Shown here in pieces: positions 48,288 through 59,249 of a stretch of DNA of 64,000 nucleotides (its first letter is position 1; every line of letters begins with the position of its first letter). The stretch is from Arsenophonus endosymbiont of Aleurodicus floccissimus (GTDB lineage: Bacteria; Pseudomonadota; Gammaproteobacteria; Enterobacterales; Enterobacteriaceae). The stretch spans positions 1-64,000 of the forward strand of contig NZ_OUND01000002.1 in NCBI RefSeq assembly GCF_900343025.1, given 5' to 3'. A model generated the notes under the pieces. That model searched no databases. It had not been told where the DNA came from and saw only the letters and a list, made by a program, of their open reading frames with translations. The position numbers and the translations under genes were made by a program.

Positions 48288-48920
48288 ATGGTTTTCGGCA
48301 AACCACACACAGACCCGACTCTTGAATGGTTTTTGTCACACTGCCATATTCACAAATATCCATCCAAAAGCACTCTTATTCATCAGGGCGAAAAAGCAGA
48401 AACACTTTATTATATTGTAAAAGGTTCTGTTGCAGTTTTGATTAAAGATGAAGAAGGAAAAGAGATGATCCTTTCCTATCTGAATCAGGGGGACTTTATT
48501 GGTGAGCTTGGATTATTTAAGGAAGGGCAAGAGCGAACAGCTTGGGTTAGAGCTAAAAGCGCCTGTGAAGTCGCTGAAATCTCTTATAAAAAATTTCGCC
48601 AATTAATACAGATAAATCCAGATATCTTGATCCGATTATCAGCACAAATGGCTAAACGCTTACAAACAACTTCTGAAAAAGTCGGTAATCTAGCTTTTTT
48701 GGATGTTACAGGTCGTATTGCGCAAACATTATTAAATTTAGCAAAACAACCTGACGCGATGACCCATCCAGATGGGATGCAAATTAAAATAACTCGCCAA
48801 GAGATAGGTCAAATAGTAGGATGCTCACGCGAAACAGTGGGACGTATCCTAAAAATGCTAGAAGATCAAAATCTGATTTCTGCTCACGGTAAAACCATTG
48901 TCGTTTACGGTACACGTTAA
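48288..48920 (+). CDS. crp: cAMP receptor protein (catabolite activator)
   Basis: CRP is the cAMP-binding dimeric regulator of carbon use. The 210-residue protein is nearly identical to E. coli CRP from [20 protein letters not shown] onward. The cAMP pocket ([18 protein letters not shown]) and the recognition helix ([15 protein letters not shown]) are unchanged, and the C-terminus is KTIVVYGTR. The near-perfect conservation amid decayed neighbours shows strong selection. A hairpin terminator follows. Confidence 0.98.
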   Translation: MVFGKPHTDPTLEWFLSHCHIHKYPSKSTLIHQGEKAETLYYIVKGSVAVLIKDEEGKEMILSYLNQGDFIGELGLFKEGQERTAWVRAKSACEVAEISYKKFRQLIQINPDILIRLSAQMAKRLQTTSEKVGNLAFLDVTGRIAQTLLNLAKQPDAMTHPDGMQIKITRQEIGQIVGCSRETVGRILKMLEDQNLISAHGKTIVVYGTR

Positions 48921-48924
48921 TATT

Positions 48925-48969
48925 CTATAAACCAGTACCTACTTTTATGTAGTGTATTGGTTTTATAAA
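48925..48969 (+). terminator. Hairpin terminator after crp
   Basis: Starting about five bases after the crp stop, ATAAACCAGTACCTAC pairs imperfectly with GTAGTGTATTGGTTTTAT, giving a long stem with a short loop followed by T-rich sequence. It is the likely end of the crp transcript. Confidence 0.7.
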
Positions 48970-49135
48970 CTTATATTATTATTAATATACAATTGAATTA
49001 TGAATATATAATTACAATAGTAATAAAAAATAGAATATCTGAATAATGATATAACTTTAATATGATATTTAAAATTAAAAATAACCGAACTATCTATCAT
49101 AAAATTTACTAGATAAGATGGTAAGAGTATGATAA

Positions 49136-49493
49136 TCAAACCTTATTAAGTTTATTTTCCAAAAACGATTTTAATACTACCGCATTATTATGATCTTCGT
49201 CTTTGCTAGAAAAAAGAAGTATCAAACAGTCCGATTATTACTTTAAGTAATAAATGTTGCCAACTATCAGGATTATTTTCTAATTCTTAAAAATAAAGTC
49301 GCTTAAATTGAGTAAAATTTGCTGGATATTTATGAAACCATTTTCTTAAATCATTTGATGGAGCAACATTTTTATTCCATTCATCATAGCGAAAATCTTG
49401 TTTTTTAATACCTCTTGGCCATATTCTATCAACCAATACCCGATAGCCATTATTACCGGTTTTATCCGCATAAATACGTTTACAAATTATCAT
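49136..49493 (-). pseudogene. Broken DUF488 (YeaO-like) protein
   Basis: From the ATG at 49493 the minus strand reads MIICKRIYADKTGNNGYRVLVDRIWPRG, the DUF488 signature, then EWNKNVAPSNDLRKWFHKYPANF. It stops after about 67 residues. The conserved C-terminal segment (LLFSSKDEDHNNAVVLKSFL) follows in another frame and ends at 49136. The family's molecular role is not established. This gene is not in the E. coli crp-pabA interval; argD and yhfK, which are there in E. coli, are missing. Confidence 0.8.
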
Positions 49494-49727
49494 CTTTGTA
49501 CCACTTTTTGATAAAAAAAATTTAACAAAAATTTCTTTTATTATGTTTAATATTAATCCTTTATCGATGATAAATACAAAAAACATATTTAAATAGATAA
49601 TTTTCTATATACTGCTTTTCCCCTATTGAAATTTACATTTGAAGCAAAATAAAACCTATTTTTCTAACGTTGATAGTTATACTTATCATTGAAATAAATA
49701 GTTAGACATGATCTAATTTGTAATAAA

Positions 49728-50303
49728 TTAATACTTTAGAAAATTATTCAATAACTCATGTCTTTGCTCACTCAAGATGCTTTCTGGATGAAACTGGACG
49801 CCCTCAATAGGTAGTGTTTTATGCCGAATACCCATAATTTCATCAATATTTCCATCATGTAGCGTCCAGGCAGTAACTTCAAAAGTAGCGGGTAAAGTTC
49901 CGGCATCAATCACCAAAGAATGGTAATGAGTAACCTGTAATGGACGATTTAATCCTTTAAAAATACCTTGCTGGTTATGATGAATTGCAGATACCTTGCT
50001 ATGCATTACTTCTCTCGCTTTGACAATTGAAGCACCAAAAGCCTGACCAATCGCCTGGTGACCAAGGCAAACCCCAAAAATTGGGATCTTACCGGCAAAA
50101 TATGAAATTGTATTTAGTGAAACACCCGCCTCATTAGGTGTACATGGACCCGGTGAAATAACTAAATGTGTCGGCGCTAATGTTTCTATCTCCGAGATAG
50201 TTATTGCATCATTACGTTTAACTACAACATCAACTCCTAATTCACAAAGATATTGATAAAGGTTATAAGTAAACGAATCATAGTTATCAATTATCAAAAG
50301 CAT
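49728..50303 (-). CDS. pabA: Aminodeoxychorismate synthase glutamine amidotransferase
   Basis: PabA releases ammonia from glutamine for PabB, which makes 4-amino-4-deoxychorismate on the way to p-aminobenzoate and folate. The 191-residue product (E. coli 187) has the class I amidotransferase triad: Cys in [14 protein letters not shown], and His and Glu in [13 protein letters not shown]. The start [19 protein letters not shown] is typical. TrpG is very similar, but the crp-pabA-ppiA neighbourhood favours PabA. No damage is seen. Confidence 0.92.
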   Translation of the reverse strand: MLLIIDNYDSFTYNLYQYLCELGVDVVVKRNDAITISEIETLAPTHLVISPGPCTPNEAGVSLNTISYFAGKIPIFGVCLGHQAIGQAFGASIVKAREVMHSKVSAIHHNQQGIFKGLNRPLQVTHYHSLVIDAGTLPATFEVTAWTLHDGNIDEIMGIRHKTLPIEGVQFHPESILSEQRHELLNNFLKY

Positions 50304-50560
50304 AACTAGCTATCCAAATGATTTTTATAGTAATAATTCCTTAATTATGAACTTTATTATTAAGGCAAATTATACAGATTATTATACCATAACAATAACG
50401 TGGGTTATCATACCATAACCGTAGAAAAAATGGCTTACAAAAATCAATCAAAATGTTTCATTTTAATAAATAAACACAATAATTATAAATGAGAATAATG
50501 ATAAAGGATTACTATAAACTATTATAAACTTCGTTATAATCTTGACCATAAGGTTTTAAA

Positions 50561-51238
50561 TTATTTGATGTTATTTCGATAAATTTCACCAATATATTTA
50601 GTCGCTTCATCAAATTTGTTATCAATAAGATAATTATCATAGACTTCATTATAACATTCTATATTTCTTGGATTTGCCATAATTCCAATATCCACTGCCA
50701 TGTGATTAATAATTTCTCGTTGGATCTCAATATTTTTAATCGTTGCAGCACCTTCACTGGCTAAAAAATGAGAAACAAAATTTGATTTAGATTTTATATT
50801 TGGTTTTGCTGCATAAAAAATATGCCCAATTTCATGGGATAACGCTTAAATAGTCAAATTAGGATGATTCAATCCTCGATTTAAAATAAATACAGTTTTC
50901 CGTCTTAAATCAGTAGCGGTTCCTTACCCCCGTTGCACTACAACTAATTTCCAACCATCAATTTCTAATGTTTCCAATGCCCGACTCAATGTAGGTAAAC
51001 TTGTAATAAGCACTTGTGTTTTTTCAGAAAATCGAACCATTTTGACTGGAGTATATTCAAATTTTTCATCCAAAAAATAAGTAAACATAGGCGCCATATT
51101 CAGTAAGTCTGAAAATTGATTATTTTTATGTTCTATTTTCAGTTCAACAATATTTTCTATTAATTTCTGGCAACTAGGTAATACTTACTCAAACAATAAT
51201 TCCTCATTAACAACAAGATAAAGACAGGTAAAATTATT
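50561..51238 (-). pseudogene. Remnant of an unrecognised protein with a HEIGH motif
   Basis: One minus frame stays open for about 225 codons except for three TAA codons (51185-51187, 50924-50926, 50846-50848). It reads LIENIVELKIEHKNNQFSDLL, VRFSEKTQVLITSLPTLSRAL, then FILNRGLNHPNLTI, stop, ALSHEIGHIFYA, SHFLASEGAATIKN, and ends EIYRNNIK. HEIGH (50822-50836) matches the HExxH zinc-protease motif, with a downstream acidic Glu (SEGAA) that could be a third ligand. Each stop could derive from CAA by one change. I do not recognise the family; a metalloprotease or toxin-like domain is possible. It occupies the place of fic/yhfG in E. coli but shows no Fic motif. Confidence 0.65.
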
Positions 51239-51317
51239 TTAGTTTTCTTATTGTAATTAAATATCGGCAATTACGTTAAATGTAATAGCAAAAAAATATT
51301 TCCTGCTATTAGATAAA

Positions 51318-51884
51318 TTATTCAATACTGGCAGAAATAATTTTTATTTCTTGAGTTGGCACATTTTGGTAAGGACCAATATCTTTTGTTTTTACTTTCG
51401 AAATTTTGTCAACAACATCCATTCCTTTAATTACTTTACCAAAAACAGCATAACCAAAATCGCGTTGGCCATGATCTAAAAATGCATTATCTGCTATGTT
51501 GATAAAAAATTGGCTAGTAGCACTATCCTTAGCTGTTGTACGCGCCATTGCAATGGTTCCACGTAAATTACGTAACCCATTATCAGCTTCATTTTTGATT
51601 GGCGAGCGAATATTTAATTGAGGTTGCAAATCACTAATAAAACCACCACCTTGGATCATAAAACCTGGGATCACACGATGGAAAATAGTATTTTGATAGT
51701 AACCTGCTTTTACATACTGAATGAAATTCTCCGTTGTAACAGGCGCTGCTTTATTATTTAACTCAAGTTCGATCTCGCCTTCTGAAGTCACTAATTTAAC
51801 GATAGTATCTCCTGCTGTAACAGCAAATGAAGAGATACTAACCATATACGCTACCAGTACCGGCACAAAAAAACGTTTTAACAT
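51318..51884 (-). CDS. ppiA: Periplasmic peptidyl-prolyl isomerase A (cyclophilin)
   Basis: PpiA is the periplasmic cyclophilin that isomerises proline bonds. The 188-residue precursor (E. coli 190) has a signal peptide (about residues 1-24, ending FAVTAG). The cyclophilin core follows with [25 protein letters not shown] and [15 protein letters not shown]. The gene is intact and marks the last gene of the E. coli-like rpsL-ppiA segment. Confidence 0.94.
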   Translation of the reverse strand: MLKRFFVPVLVAYMVSISSFAVTAGDTIVKLVTSEGEIELELNNKAAPVTTENFIQYVKAGYYQNTIFHRVIPGFMIQGGGFISDLQPQLNIRSPIKNEADNGLRNLRGTIAMARTTAKDSATSQFFINIADNAFLDHGQRDFGYAVFGKVIKGMDVVDKISKVKTKDIGPYQNVPTQEIKIISASIE

Positions 51885-52166
51885 TCAAGTTCCTTTTAAT
51901 TTATATTTTAGATGAAAATGTAAGCTAAAATTTAGTACCGTCAGGTCATTATACTAAGTAAAAATACATAACTGGCCTAAATTGACCATAATTAAATAAT
52001 GGGATCTATTCTGTCACATTCCATATTTTTTTCTTATGTAAAAAATGTTATTTTTAATAAAATTCATTAACACATAATAATCTATCTTTCATCTAGCTAT
52101 CACTATCTTAATTTATCCTCTTAAAGGTATAATTTCTCTAATTTAAGCCAAAATCAGCGAAAAACA

Positions 52167-52802
52167 ATGATGACAAACAAAAATTATAATTATCACCAGA
52201 CAAAATTTGTCACAAGCGCACCTGATATTCACCATTTACCAAACGATCATGGTATAGAAATTGCCTTCGCTGGACGTTCTAACGCCGGTAAATCCAGTGC
52301 ATTAAATGCACTTACCCAACAAAAAAATCTAGGCCGTACCAGTAAAACACCTGGCAGAACACAGCTAATCAATTTGTTCGAAGTTGCAAAGGGTATTAGG
52401 CTGGTTGATTTACCTGGCTACGGCTACGCAGAAGTCCCTGAATCGATTAAACGCCAATGGCAACAAGCATTAAGTGAATATTTACAAAAAAGAACATGTT
52501 TAAAAGGATTGATAATATTAATGGACATTCGTCATCCATTAAAAGATATAGATATACAAATGATTGAATGGTCTATAGCAATGAATATCCCGATATTGGT
52601 ATTGCTAACCAAAGCAGACAAACTAGTACCCAATAAACAAAAAGCTCAAATCATAGCAGTACGTAATAGATTAAATACAGTGGCGGGTAATATACAAGTT
52701 GAAATCTTTTCTTCATTGAAAAAAATAGGTATTGATAAATTACAGCTTAAATTAGATGAATGGTTCAATGAGCACCATTCTGAGCATAATTACTCTACAT
52801 GA
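52167..52802 (+). CDS. engB: Ribosome biogenesis GTPase EngB (YihA/YsxC)
   Basis: EngB is an essential GTPase for large-subunit assembly. The 211-residue product (E. coli YihA 210) has G1 GRSNAGKSS, the switch region [13 protein letters not shown]3 [11 protein letters not shown] and G4 TKADK. Two adjacent ATG codons are possible starts; the second gives [13 protein letters not shown], closest to E. coli. It is convergent with spf and polA, as in E. coli. Confidence 0.95.
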   Translation: MMTNKNYNYHQTKFVTSAPDIHHLPNDHGIEIAFAGRSNAGKSSALNALTQQKNLGRTSKTPGRTQLINLFEVAKGIRLVDLPGYGYAEVPESIKRQWQQALSEYLQKRTCLKGLIILMDIRHPLKDIDIQMIEWSIAMNIPILVLLTKADKLVPNKQKAQIIAVRNRLNTVAGNIQVEIFSSLKKIGIDKLQLKLDEWFNEHHSEHNYST

Positions 52803-52855
52803 TGGATAATTAGAGGGCTTTATCTATCACTACTGTCACATTTTTTACAAACAAA

Positions 52856-52976
52856 TAAAAAAAAATGCTCCAGTCAATTATTTGACTAGAGCAGCTTAGC
52901 TTAATAATTAGCTTATCTTATTACATAAGTAGTAAATTTTAAAAAAATAACATTTTACCTCTGTGTAGTACCCTAC
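52856..52976 (-). ncRNA. spf: Spot 42 small RNA
   Basis: Between polA and engB, the E. coli location, the minus strand begins GTAGGGTACTACACAGAGGTAAAATGTT. This corresponds to Spot 42 (GTAGGGTACAGAGGTAAGATGTT) with five extra bases (TACAC). It ends with a terminator stem TGCTCTAGTCAA/TTGACTGGAGCA (52866-52893) and nine T residues, the counterpart of the E. coli 3' hairpin. Spot 42 is an Hfq-dependent RNA, repressed by cAMP-CRP in E. coli, that represses carbon-use mRNAs. The middle is AT-rich and diverged. The 5' end at 52976 is inferred from alignment. Confidence 0.85.
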
Positions 52977-53273
52977 GTCAATTACTTTACTTTATTTCAC
53001 GAATAAAAAAAGTTTTTTGTTATTTTTTTCGATTGAATGTAAGCCATAACATAACTTTATGTAATAAATACTAATTTTTTAATAACTTTAGCGTATAATT
53101 AGTAAAAAACACGCATTCTTAGTGATAAAAGCTGTCTGATTTACTAAAACATTTTGGTCGATCATACTCACAAAAGTAAGTTATTACCTACTACATTATT
53201 TTGTCACGAGTAAAATAAGTTAGTTTACTTAAAATTCTTATCGACAATTAAGCATAAATGCCGCTTTTTCTTT

Positions 53274-56066
53274 TTAATGTGCTTCATCCCAATTATCACC
53301 AATACCAATATCAACTTTTAGTGGAACGGTTAATTGCATACTGTACTCCATTAACTGACGGATTTTTTGTTGTGACCGCTCAACAGCAGACGCTTTTATT
53401 TCAAAAACTAATTCATCGTGTACTTGCATCAACATATAGAGATCAGGCTTTACCGTTTCAATCCATTTATCTAATGTGATCATCGCTTTTTTTATAATAT
53501 CTGCTGCTGTTCCTTGCATTGGTGCATTAATTGCTTCACGTTCTGATGCTTTACGTCGCATTGCATTGCGGGAATTAATATCGGGTAAATAAAGTCGCCG
53601 TCCTGCTAGCGTTTCGACATAACCTTGCTCCGCAGCTTGCTTGCGGGTACGTTCCATATAACTTAAAACACCAGGATAGCGCTCAAAATAACGATCCATA
53701 TCATGCTGTGCTTGGCCACGAGTAATTCCTAACTGACGGGACAGTCCAAAAGCGCTCATACCATAAATTAAACCAAAATTAATTGCTTTTGCGCTACGGC
53801 GCTGCTCACTAGTCACATCGGTCAACAATACCCCAAAAACCTCTGCGGCTGTTGCTCTATGAATATCTTGTCCTTCGGCAAAAGCATCAAGCAATCCTTT
53901 ATCCTGCGAAAGATGAGCCATAATACGCAATTCAATTTGCGAATAATCTGCAGCTACAATTTTATAACCCTCACGACCAATAAACGCTTGACGAATCCTT
54001 CGCCCTTCCTCAGTCCTAACTGGAATATTTTGTAAATTAGGATCACGGGAAGAGAGTCTACCAGTCGCTGTTACTGCCTGATGATAGGAAGTATGTACCC
54101 GTTTCGTTTTTGGATGGATCATCATGGGTAGTTTATCGGTATAAGTCGATTTCAATTTTGATAAGCTACGGTGTTGCAGAATAATTTTTGGCAGTTCATG
54201 ACTAAAGGCCAGCTCTTCTAGAACTTCCTCATTAGTGGAAGGTGCCCCACTCGGGGTTTTCTTCACCACTGGCAGTTGAAGTTTTTCAAACAAAATAGCT
54301 TGTAATTGTTTAGGTGATGCCAAATTAAATTCTTGTTCAGCGATAGCATAAGCTTCTTTTTCAATTTCCATTAATCGGCTTGCTATCTCCTGAGATTGCT
54401 TAGCCAGCTTATTTGCATCGATAAGCACCCCAACCCGCTCCATCCGGGCTAATACCGGTACTAACGGCATTTCTATCTGTTGAAAAACTTCTTTTAATTT
54501 AGGTTCTGCTTCAAGTTGAGGCCAAAGCGTCTGGTGTAATAATAATGTGACGTCGGCATCTTCGGCTGCATAAGTTGACGCTTGCTCAAGGGGGATTTGA
54601 TTGAATGTTAACTGATTTTTTCCTTTGCCGGCAATCTCTTCAAAAGTTATGGTTTTATGATTGAGATGCCTTTGCGCCAAACTATCCATATCATGACGAC
54701 CAAAGCCGGCAACACTATTTAATATATAAGATTCCAGCATTGTATCAAAGGCCATATTCTTTAATTCAATATCATAATTGGCCATCACGCTGTAATCGAA
54801 TTTTAAATTCTGATCAATCTTTTGAATATTTTGGTCAATTAATACCGGTTTTATCGCCGCTAACACCTCATCTAAAGGTAATTGTTGTGGCGCATCAAGA
54901 TAATCATGCCCCAGCGGAAGATAAGCAGCGTTACCTTTTTCAATAGCAAAAGAGAGCCCAACCAAATTTATCGATAGGGTATCAAGGCTGTCAGTTTCAG
55001 TATCAAAGGCAAAACTCTTTGCCGATTGCAATTTTTCAACCCATTGCATCAAATCAGCTTTGGTCAATATCGTTTGATAATGCTCTGTTGATAGTAGGGT
55101 TACAGGCTCTTTAGCTAAAGAAATATCGCTATTGTTATCAGATATAGTAGTTGCAGATTTAGCTGTTTTTTTCGTTAGCCAACTACCATTTTGTAAATCA
55201 ACTAACCAACGCTTAAATTCGTAATGACTAAAAAGCGCGTGTAACTTTTCAATATCAGGCGCCTGCATAATCAATCCATCATAATCTGTAGTTAAATCAA
55301 CATTAGTCTTAATTGTCGCTAATTTATAAGATAAAAAAGCAATGTCTTTATGTTGTGCCATTTTTTCTGCTAATATTTTCGATCCACGAAACCCTAACGG
55401 AGCAATTGCAGACAAATCATTATAAATTGTGGCCAGATCGCCAATTCTTTGCAATAAAGCTAATGCCGTTTTTTCTCCTACACCTGGTACACCAGGAATA
55501 TTATCGGAAGAGTCTCCCATCAACGCGAGAAAATCGATCATCAACTCAGGTGGCACACCATATTTATCAACAACTTCTGTTGGCCCTAAGATAGTGTTTG
55601 TCATGGTATTAATGAGTGTTATATCAGCGGTCACTAATTGAGCCATGTCTTTATCTCCTGTACTTATCAGTACAGGCAATCCTTTCTTACTAGCCTGTAA
55701 AGCTAATGTCCCTATTACATCATCTGCTTCGACACCAGCTACAACCAATAAAGGAAGTCCCATAGCAGCAACCATTTCATGTAGCGGCGCTATTTGTTCA
55801 CGCAAATCATCGGGCATTATTGGTCGTTGAGATTTATATTGCTCAAATAATTCATCCCGGAAAGTTTTCCCTTTAGCATCAAACACTACCGCAATATGGC
55901 TCGGATGATATTGCATAATTAAACTACGCAACATGTTAAGAACACCATACATAGCACCGGTTGGCTCCCCTGCACTATTGGTTAATGGGGGAAAAGCATG
56001 ATATGCACGGTAAAAGTAAGAGGAACCATCAACTAGGATAAATGGGTTTTCTATAACTTGAGCCAT
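53274..56066 (-). CDS. polA: DNA polymerase I
   Basis: Pol I removes RNA primers and fills gaps in replication and repair. I start at the ATG at 56066 ([27 protein letters not shown]), giving 930 residues (E. coli 928); the frame extends six codons upstream. The 5' nuclease ([25 protein letters not shown]) and the 3'-5' exonuclease ([26 protein letters not shown], so the metal-binding acids remain) are complete. So is the polymerase ([43 protein letters not shown]). No damage is seen. Confidence 0.96.
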   Translation of the reverse strand: MAQVIENPFILVDGSSYFYRAYHAFPPLTNSAGEPTGAMYGVLNMLRSLIMQYHPSHIAVVFDAKGKTFRDELFEQYKSQRPIMPDDLREQIAPLHEMVAAMGLPLLVVAGVEADDVIGTLALQASKKGLPVLISTGDKDMAQLVTADITLINTMTNTILGPTEVVDKYGVPPELMIDFLALMGDSSDNIPGVPGVGEKTALALLQRIGDLATIYNDLSAIAPLGFRGSKILAEKMAQHKDIAFLSYKLATIKTNVDLTTDYDGLIMQAPDIEKLHALFSHYEFKRWLVDLQNGSWLTKKTAKSATTISDNNSDISLAKEPVTLLSTEHYQTILTKADLMQWVEKLQSAKSFAFDTETDSLDTLSINLVGLSFAIEKGNAAYLPLGHDYLDAPQQLPLDEVLAAIKPVLIDQNIQKIDQNLKFDYSVMANYDIELKNMAFDTMLESYILNSVAGFGRHDMDSLAQRHLNHKTITFEEIAGKGKNQLTFNQIPLEQASTYAAEDADVTLLLHQTLWPQLEAEPKLKEVFQQIEMPLVPVLARMERVGVLIDANKLAKQSQEIASRLMEIEKEAYAIAEQEFNLASPKQLQAILFEKLQLPVVKKTPSGAPSTNEEVLEELAFSHELPKIILQHRSLSKLKSTYTDKLPMMIHPKTKRVHTSYHQAVTATGRLSSRDPNLQNIPVRTEEGRRIRQAFIGREGYKIVAADYSQIELRIMAHLSQDKGLLDAFAEGQDIHRATAAEVFGVLLTDVTSEQRRSAKAINFGLIYGMSAFGLSRQLGITRGQAQHDMDRYFERYPGVLSYMERTRKQAAEQGYVETLAGRRLYLPDINSRNAMRRKASEREAINAPMQGTAADIIKKAMITLDKWIETVKPDLYMLMQVHDELVFEIKASAVERSQQKIRQLMEYSMQLTVPLKVDIGIGDNWDEAH

Positions 56067-56449
56067 AGTCTTTTTCATCATCAAAATAATTCATATTGAT
56101 AGAATGCCACACTCATGCGAGAGAGACGAATTTTGTCTGAATTTATTTTCAATTTGTCACTTTTCCACCGCTTATAGCACTAGAACATCCTGTGGATAAA
56201 ATTGTGTGTAAATCTTCTTATTATACTATATTCAATAGTTAAACAGATTTAGCTTAGAAAACAATATTAAATGATAATCAAGACGTTACGGATAAAAATA
56301 ATATCGCGCTGCTATTTTTGTCGGTTAACATTTTTTTGTGGATATTACAGAATAATATGCCAAAAAACAGGAAAAATCCGCTGCTGTACCAATATGTTAA
56401 ACCGTTGGTACAACATGGCGCTATTAAAAAAGGTGGAAAAAAGGCTTAC
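56067..56449. other. Gap between polA and dsbA
   Basis: About 380 bases hold the upstream region of polA and the downstream region of dsbA. A 71-codon plus-strand frame (56271-56486) runs into dsbA and has no homology that I recognise. The yihG gene that lies here in E. coli is not detectable. No clear repeat or RNA gene is seen. Confidence 0.55.
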
Positions 56450-57070
56450 TTATTTATTAATTAAAAAGTTTACAACATTAGAATAAGCTTTAGCGTAATT
56501 ATTGACATCTTTAATCGTTATGCCATTCTTACGTATCATATATTTACCATTAACAAAAATAGCCGGCACACCACGTAATTGAAACTCTTCTACTGCTTGC
56601 TGTTGTTTTACAACCAACGATTTAACGACAAAACTGTTTAGCGCTGCATCATATTCTTCACTTTTGACGCCAGCTTTAATGAATGCAGCTTTAATATCAG
56701 CAGGAGTATTTATCGATTCTGTTTTTTGGATCCCTTCAAACAACAATGGTGACACTGTATCCTCAACCTTCAACACCATTGCTACCGTCCAGGCTTTTGT
56801 TAATTCAGCGCCTAATGGCCCCAAAAAATCAACATGGTAGCGTTCCATTTTAATGTCTTTAGGTAAATTTTTTGCTACGATTTGGGATACATGATAGATG
56901 GATTCAAATTGATAACAATGTGGACAGTAAAAAGAAAAAAACTCTACGACGCGAGGTGCGTTTTGTACTGCTTTTTCTATTTTGATAAATTCAGTACCCT
57001 CCGTGTAATTTGCGGCGGAAACACCATAAGACAGTACTAACCCTATTAAAGCTAACCAAAATTTATTCAT
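56450..57070 (-). CDS. dsbA: Periplasmic thiol:disulfide oxidoreductase DsbA
   Basis: DsbA introduces disulfide bonds into exported proteins. From the ATG at 57070 (MNKFWLALIGLVLSYGVSA, a signal peptide cut after VSA) the protein has 206 residues (E. coli 208). The active site FFSFYCPHCYQFE carries the CPHC pair, and the cis-proline loop is RGVPAIFVNGKY. An ATG three codons earlier is also possible. It follows srkA as in E. coli. srkA and yihD are broken but dsbA is intact. Confidence 0.95.
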   Translation of the reverse strand: MNKFWLALIGLVLSYGVSAANYTEGTEFIKIEKAVQNAPRVVEFFSFYCPHCYQFESIYHVSQIVAKNLPKDIKMERYHVDFLGPLGAELTKAWTVAMVLKVEDTVSPLLFEGIQKTESINTPADIKAAFIKAGVKSEEYDAALNSFVVKSLVVKQQQAVEEFQLRGVPAIFVNGKYMIRKNGITIKDVNNYAKAYSNVVNFLINK

Positions 57071-57102
57071 ATTACCCATTCTCCAAAAATATTTTCCATT
57101 TA

Positions 57103-58092
57103 CTAATATATTAAACCGTGTTGCAAAGGCTGCTCATTTAGCGCATTGATCTGTTCAGAAAAAAGTAACTGCTGTTTACACCAAAAATGATATTCAATCA
57201 TCCAAGGAAAAGCTCGCGGAAAAGCCGGATCTTCCCAACGCCGAACAATCCATGATAAATAATGAATCATCCTCATTACTCGTAAAGGCTCAATCAGTGC
57301 CAACTGTTGATTATCAAAATGAGTATACTCAGTATAAACTTCTAATAATATTTCAAGTTGAATTCGTTGTTCCCACCATTCGCCGTTTAAAAGCATCCAT
57401 AAATCTTGTATTGCTGGACCATTATGAGCATCATCAAAGTCAACAACAAAAGGGCCATCTCGCCACAAAATATTACCAGGATGACAATCACCCTGTAAGC
57501 GAAGATAACTATACGGTTGCGACCAACGTTTTTTACTTCAACAATAAGTTCATCAAGGATGAATAGAAAATTTTGTTTTAATTTCCGGGTAGTAAAGGAG
57601 TATTTGCTAAAATGTTACGAGGAGTAATTAAATATTCATCAACTCCAATAGTTGGCCTGGTAGAAAAATGGTGTTGGTATCCTATTTGATGAATGCGTCC
57701 TATGAATCGACCTACCTCTTCCAACTGTAACAAGTTATCAGTCTCATATTGCCGTCCTCCAACACTCGGAAAAACAGCGTACAAAAAACCTCGATACTCG
57801 AATACAGTCTGCCTAGCGAAAAATAGAAGAGCAATAACCAATAAACCAGCTTCATACAAAAGCAACATAAAATCGTGTTCTTCTTGGATCTGAGTCCGAT
57901 TCTCTAACGCGTTGGTCGATAAAATTTAACAACGTAATGTTTATGCTGTTCATTTAGAAAATGGTAAACCCGATTTTCATAACTATTCAACTCAATTATT
58001 CCTGAATCAGGGTATAATCCAACTTCTATTAACGCATCATAAATTAAATCATGGGTAATCGTTTTGAAATGAAAAGCACTTTGCTGTGTCAC
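57103..58092 (-). pseudogene. srkA: Broken stress response kinase SrkA (YihE)
   Basis: SrkA is a Ser/Thr kinase-like protein that counters stress-induced death in E. coli. Three frames in order give the start (FHFKTITHDLIYDALIEVGLYPDSGI, YVVKFYRPTR), the middle (FRGFLYAVFPSVGGRQYE-like segment, RPTIGVDEYLITPRN) and the end (LQGDCHPGNILWRDGPFVVDFDDAHNGPAIQDLWMLLNG). At least two frameshifts and a small loss separate them. The catalytic GDCH and DFDD elements are still readable, so decay is recent. Confidence 0.87.
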
Positions 58093-58110
58093 TTTATTAT
58101 CTCTATCAGG

Positions 58111-58385
58111 TTAATCTTTAATGATGCCACGAGCACGTAAAAGCGCTGTTTTGAAATCATCTTCGTGATCTTTTTGCAAGCCAGGTATTGCGGGGCTTCC
58201 GTTGGAGAGTTACGCATTTTTAAATAATAGATCAAAGTATCGTCAGTCAAATCACATAAATCCCCTTTAAAACCAGCTTCATCAGCTAATTTTCGCAATA
58301 ATTGCGCCAAATTTAATTCTGAATATTCCTGCCACATAAGGGTTGCAGCAAGTTCAATAACTTCGTTTAACCAATGATATTTCAT
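58111..58385 (-). pseudogene. yihD: YihD remnant with frameshift
   Basis: YihD is a small conserved protein of unknown role. The frame starts [30 protein letters not shown] and runs to [13 protein letters not shown], then leaves the family at a CCCC run (58192-58195). The other frame gives the expected end ([26 protein letters not shown]) with a stop at 58111. The uncorrected frame would yield 98 residues overlapping srkA. Near the start a pair of compensating indels has also altered three residues. Confidence 0.78.
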
Positions 58386-58592
58386 TTTTCAATACCTTAC
58401 TAACAAATTATTTATACAAATTACCAAGCTTTATCTGCTAGAGAAAGCGTTACTTTGTCATTTAACATAAAAATTATTTTTTTATTAGTTACTATTATGT
58501 ATTGAGTTAAAATATCAACTATCTAATAGATAAACATATTTATAATAAATCAACTTAACAAATTTAATTTTGATCATATCGCATTAGCAATA

Positions 58593-58907
58593 ATGAAGGT
58601 ATTCGCATTGTTCTCTGTACAGCACCCGATTAAGCAACCGCAAAAAATTACTAAACAATTGCTTGCCAAAAAACTCGCTGCTTGCGTTACGCTGTTACCA
58701 AAAGCTATTTCGTTTTATTACTGGCAAGATAAGCTAGAACAACAAACTGAAATACAAATGCTCATCAAAACACATGTCACTTTACAAGAAAAATTTTTTT
58801 CGCACATTAAAACTCATCATCCTTACCAAGTTACCGAGTTGTTAGCAATAACAGTAACCGATGGCGATAGCAATTATTTGTCATGGCTTAAAAAATCTTT
58901 AAATTAA
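58593..58907 (+). pseudogene. cutA: CutA-family protein with frameshifted N-terminus
   Basis: CutA is a small trimeric metal-binding protein linked to divalent cation tolerance. The frame from 58593 gives 104 residues with the family core (LLAKKLAACVTLLPKAISFYYWQDKLEQQTE, THHPYQVTELLAI, YLSWLKKSLN). Its first 16 residues (MKVFALFSVQHPIKQP) do not fit. The expected N-terminus (GIRIVLCTAPD, stop, ATAK) is found in another frame just upstream (about 58590-58640). A frameshift in an A run plus a TAA have thus broken strand one. A shortened product could still be made from 58593, so loss of function is likely but not proved. Confidence 0.65.
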
Positions 58908-59249
58908 ATAAATATCACCAAATTTTTAGCATAATATATTGATGAGAACGCATTAACTACCTACTGTGTTAAAAATAACCTATTTTTAGAAAATAAATCT
59001 TTTATTACCAAAAAACGCTAATAATAATTATCAGCGTTTTTCTTTATTGCAACAAATATGATAAATCTATCATTAACCATATTAAATACGAGAATTAAAT
59101 ATAAATTCTTTAATTAACTGTTGTTTCGTGTAAGACAATTTGGTTAGGTTCAAGTAATATTTACGTCAGGAAATTCTAACAAACGAGGTTTTACCTCCTG
59201 CAAATCTATACCCAACTGATAATTGTCACTTTAAAATGAGGAATCAAAA
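58908..59249. other. Gap after cutA with a terminator hairpin
   Basis: The stretch holds a hairpin at 59011-59041, arms AAAAACGCT and AGCGTTTTT, ending in T residues (TTTTTCTTT), which can end transcription after cutA. The rest is AT-rich with no supported gene. A GAGGTTTTACCTC mini-palindrome lies near 59183-59196. Confidence 0.55.

Noticed and set aside
50561-51238. Idea that TAA is reassigned to glutamine, because three stops in one frame fit CAA-to-TAA.
   Set aside because: Dozens of intact genes here end normally at TAA at the family length, and other remnants also have frameshifts, so ordinary decay explains it.
50304-51317. Possibility that the broken gene between pabA and ppiA is Fic, as in E. 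coli.
   Set aside because: No HPFxxGNGR-type motif in any frame; the remnant instead has HEIGH and a different overall sequence.
56271-56486. 71-codon plus-strand frame upstream of dsbA's 3' end (MIIKTLRIKI...).
   Set aside because: No family similarity, no ribosome site, and it runs into dsbA on the opposite strand; treated as chance in AT-rich DNA.
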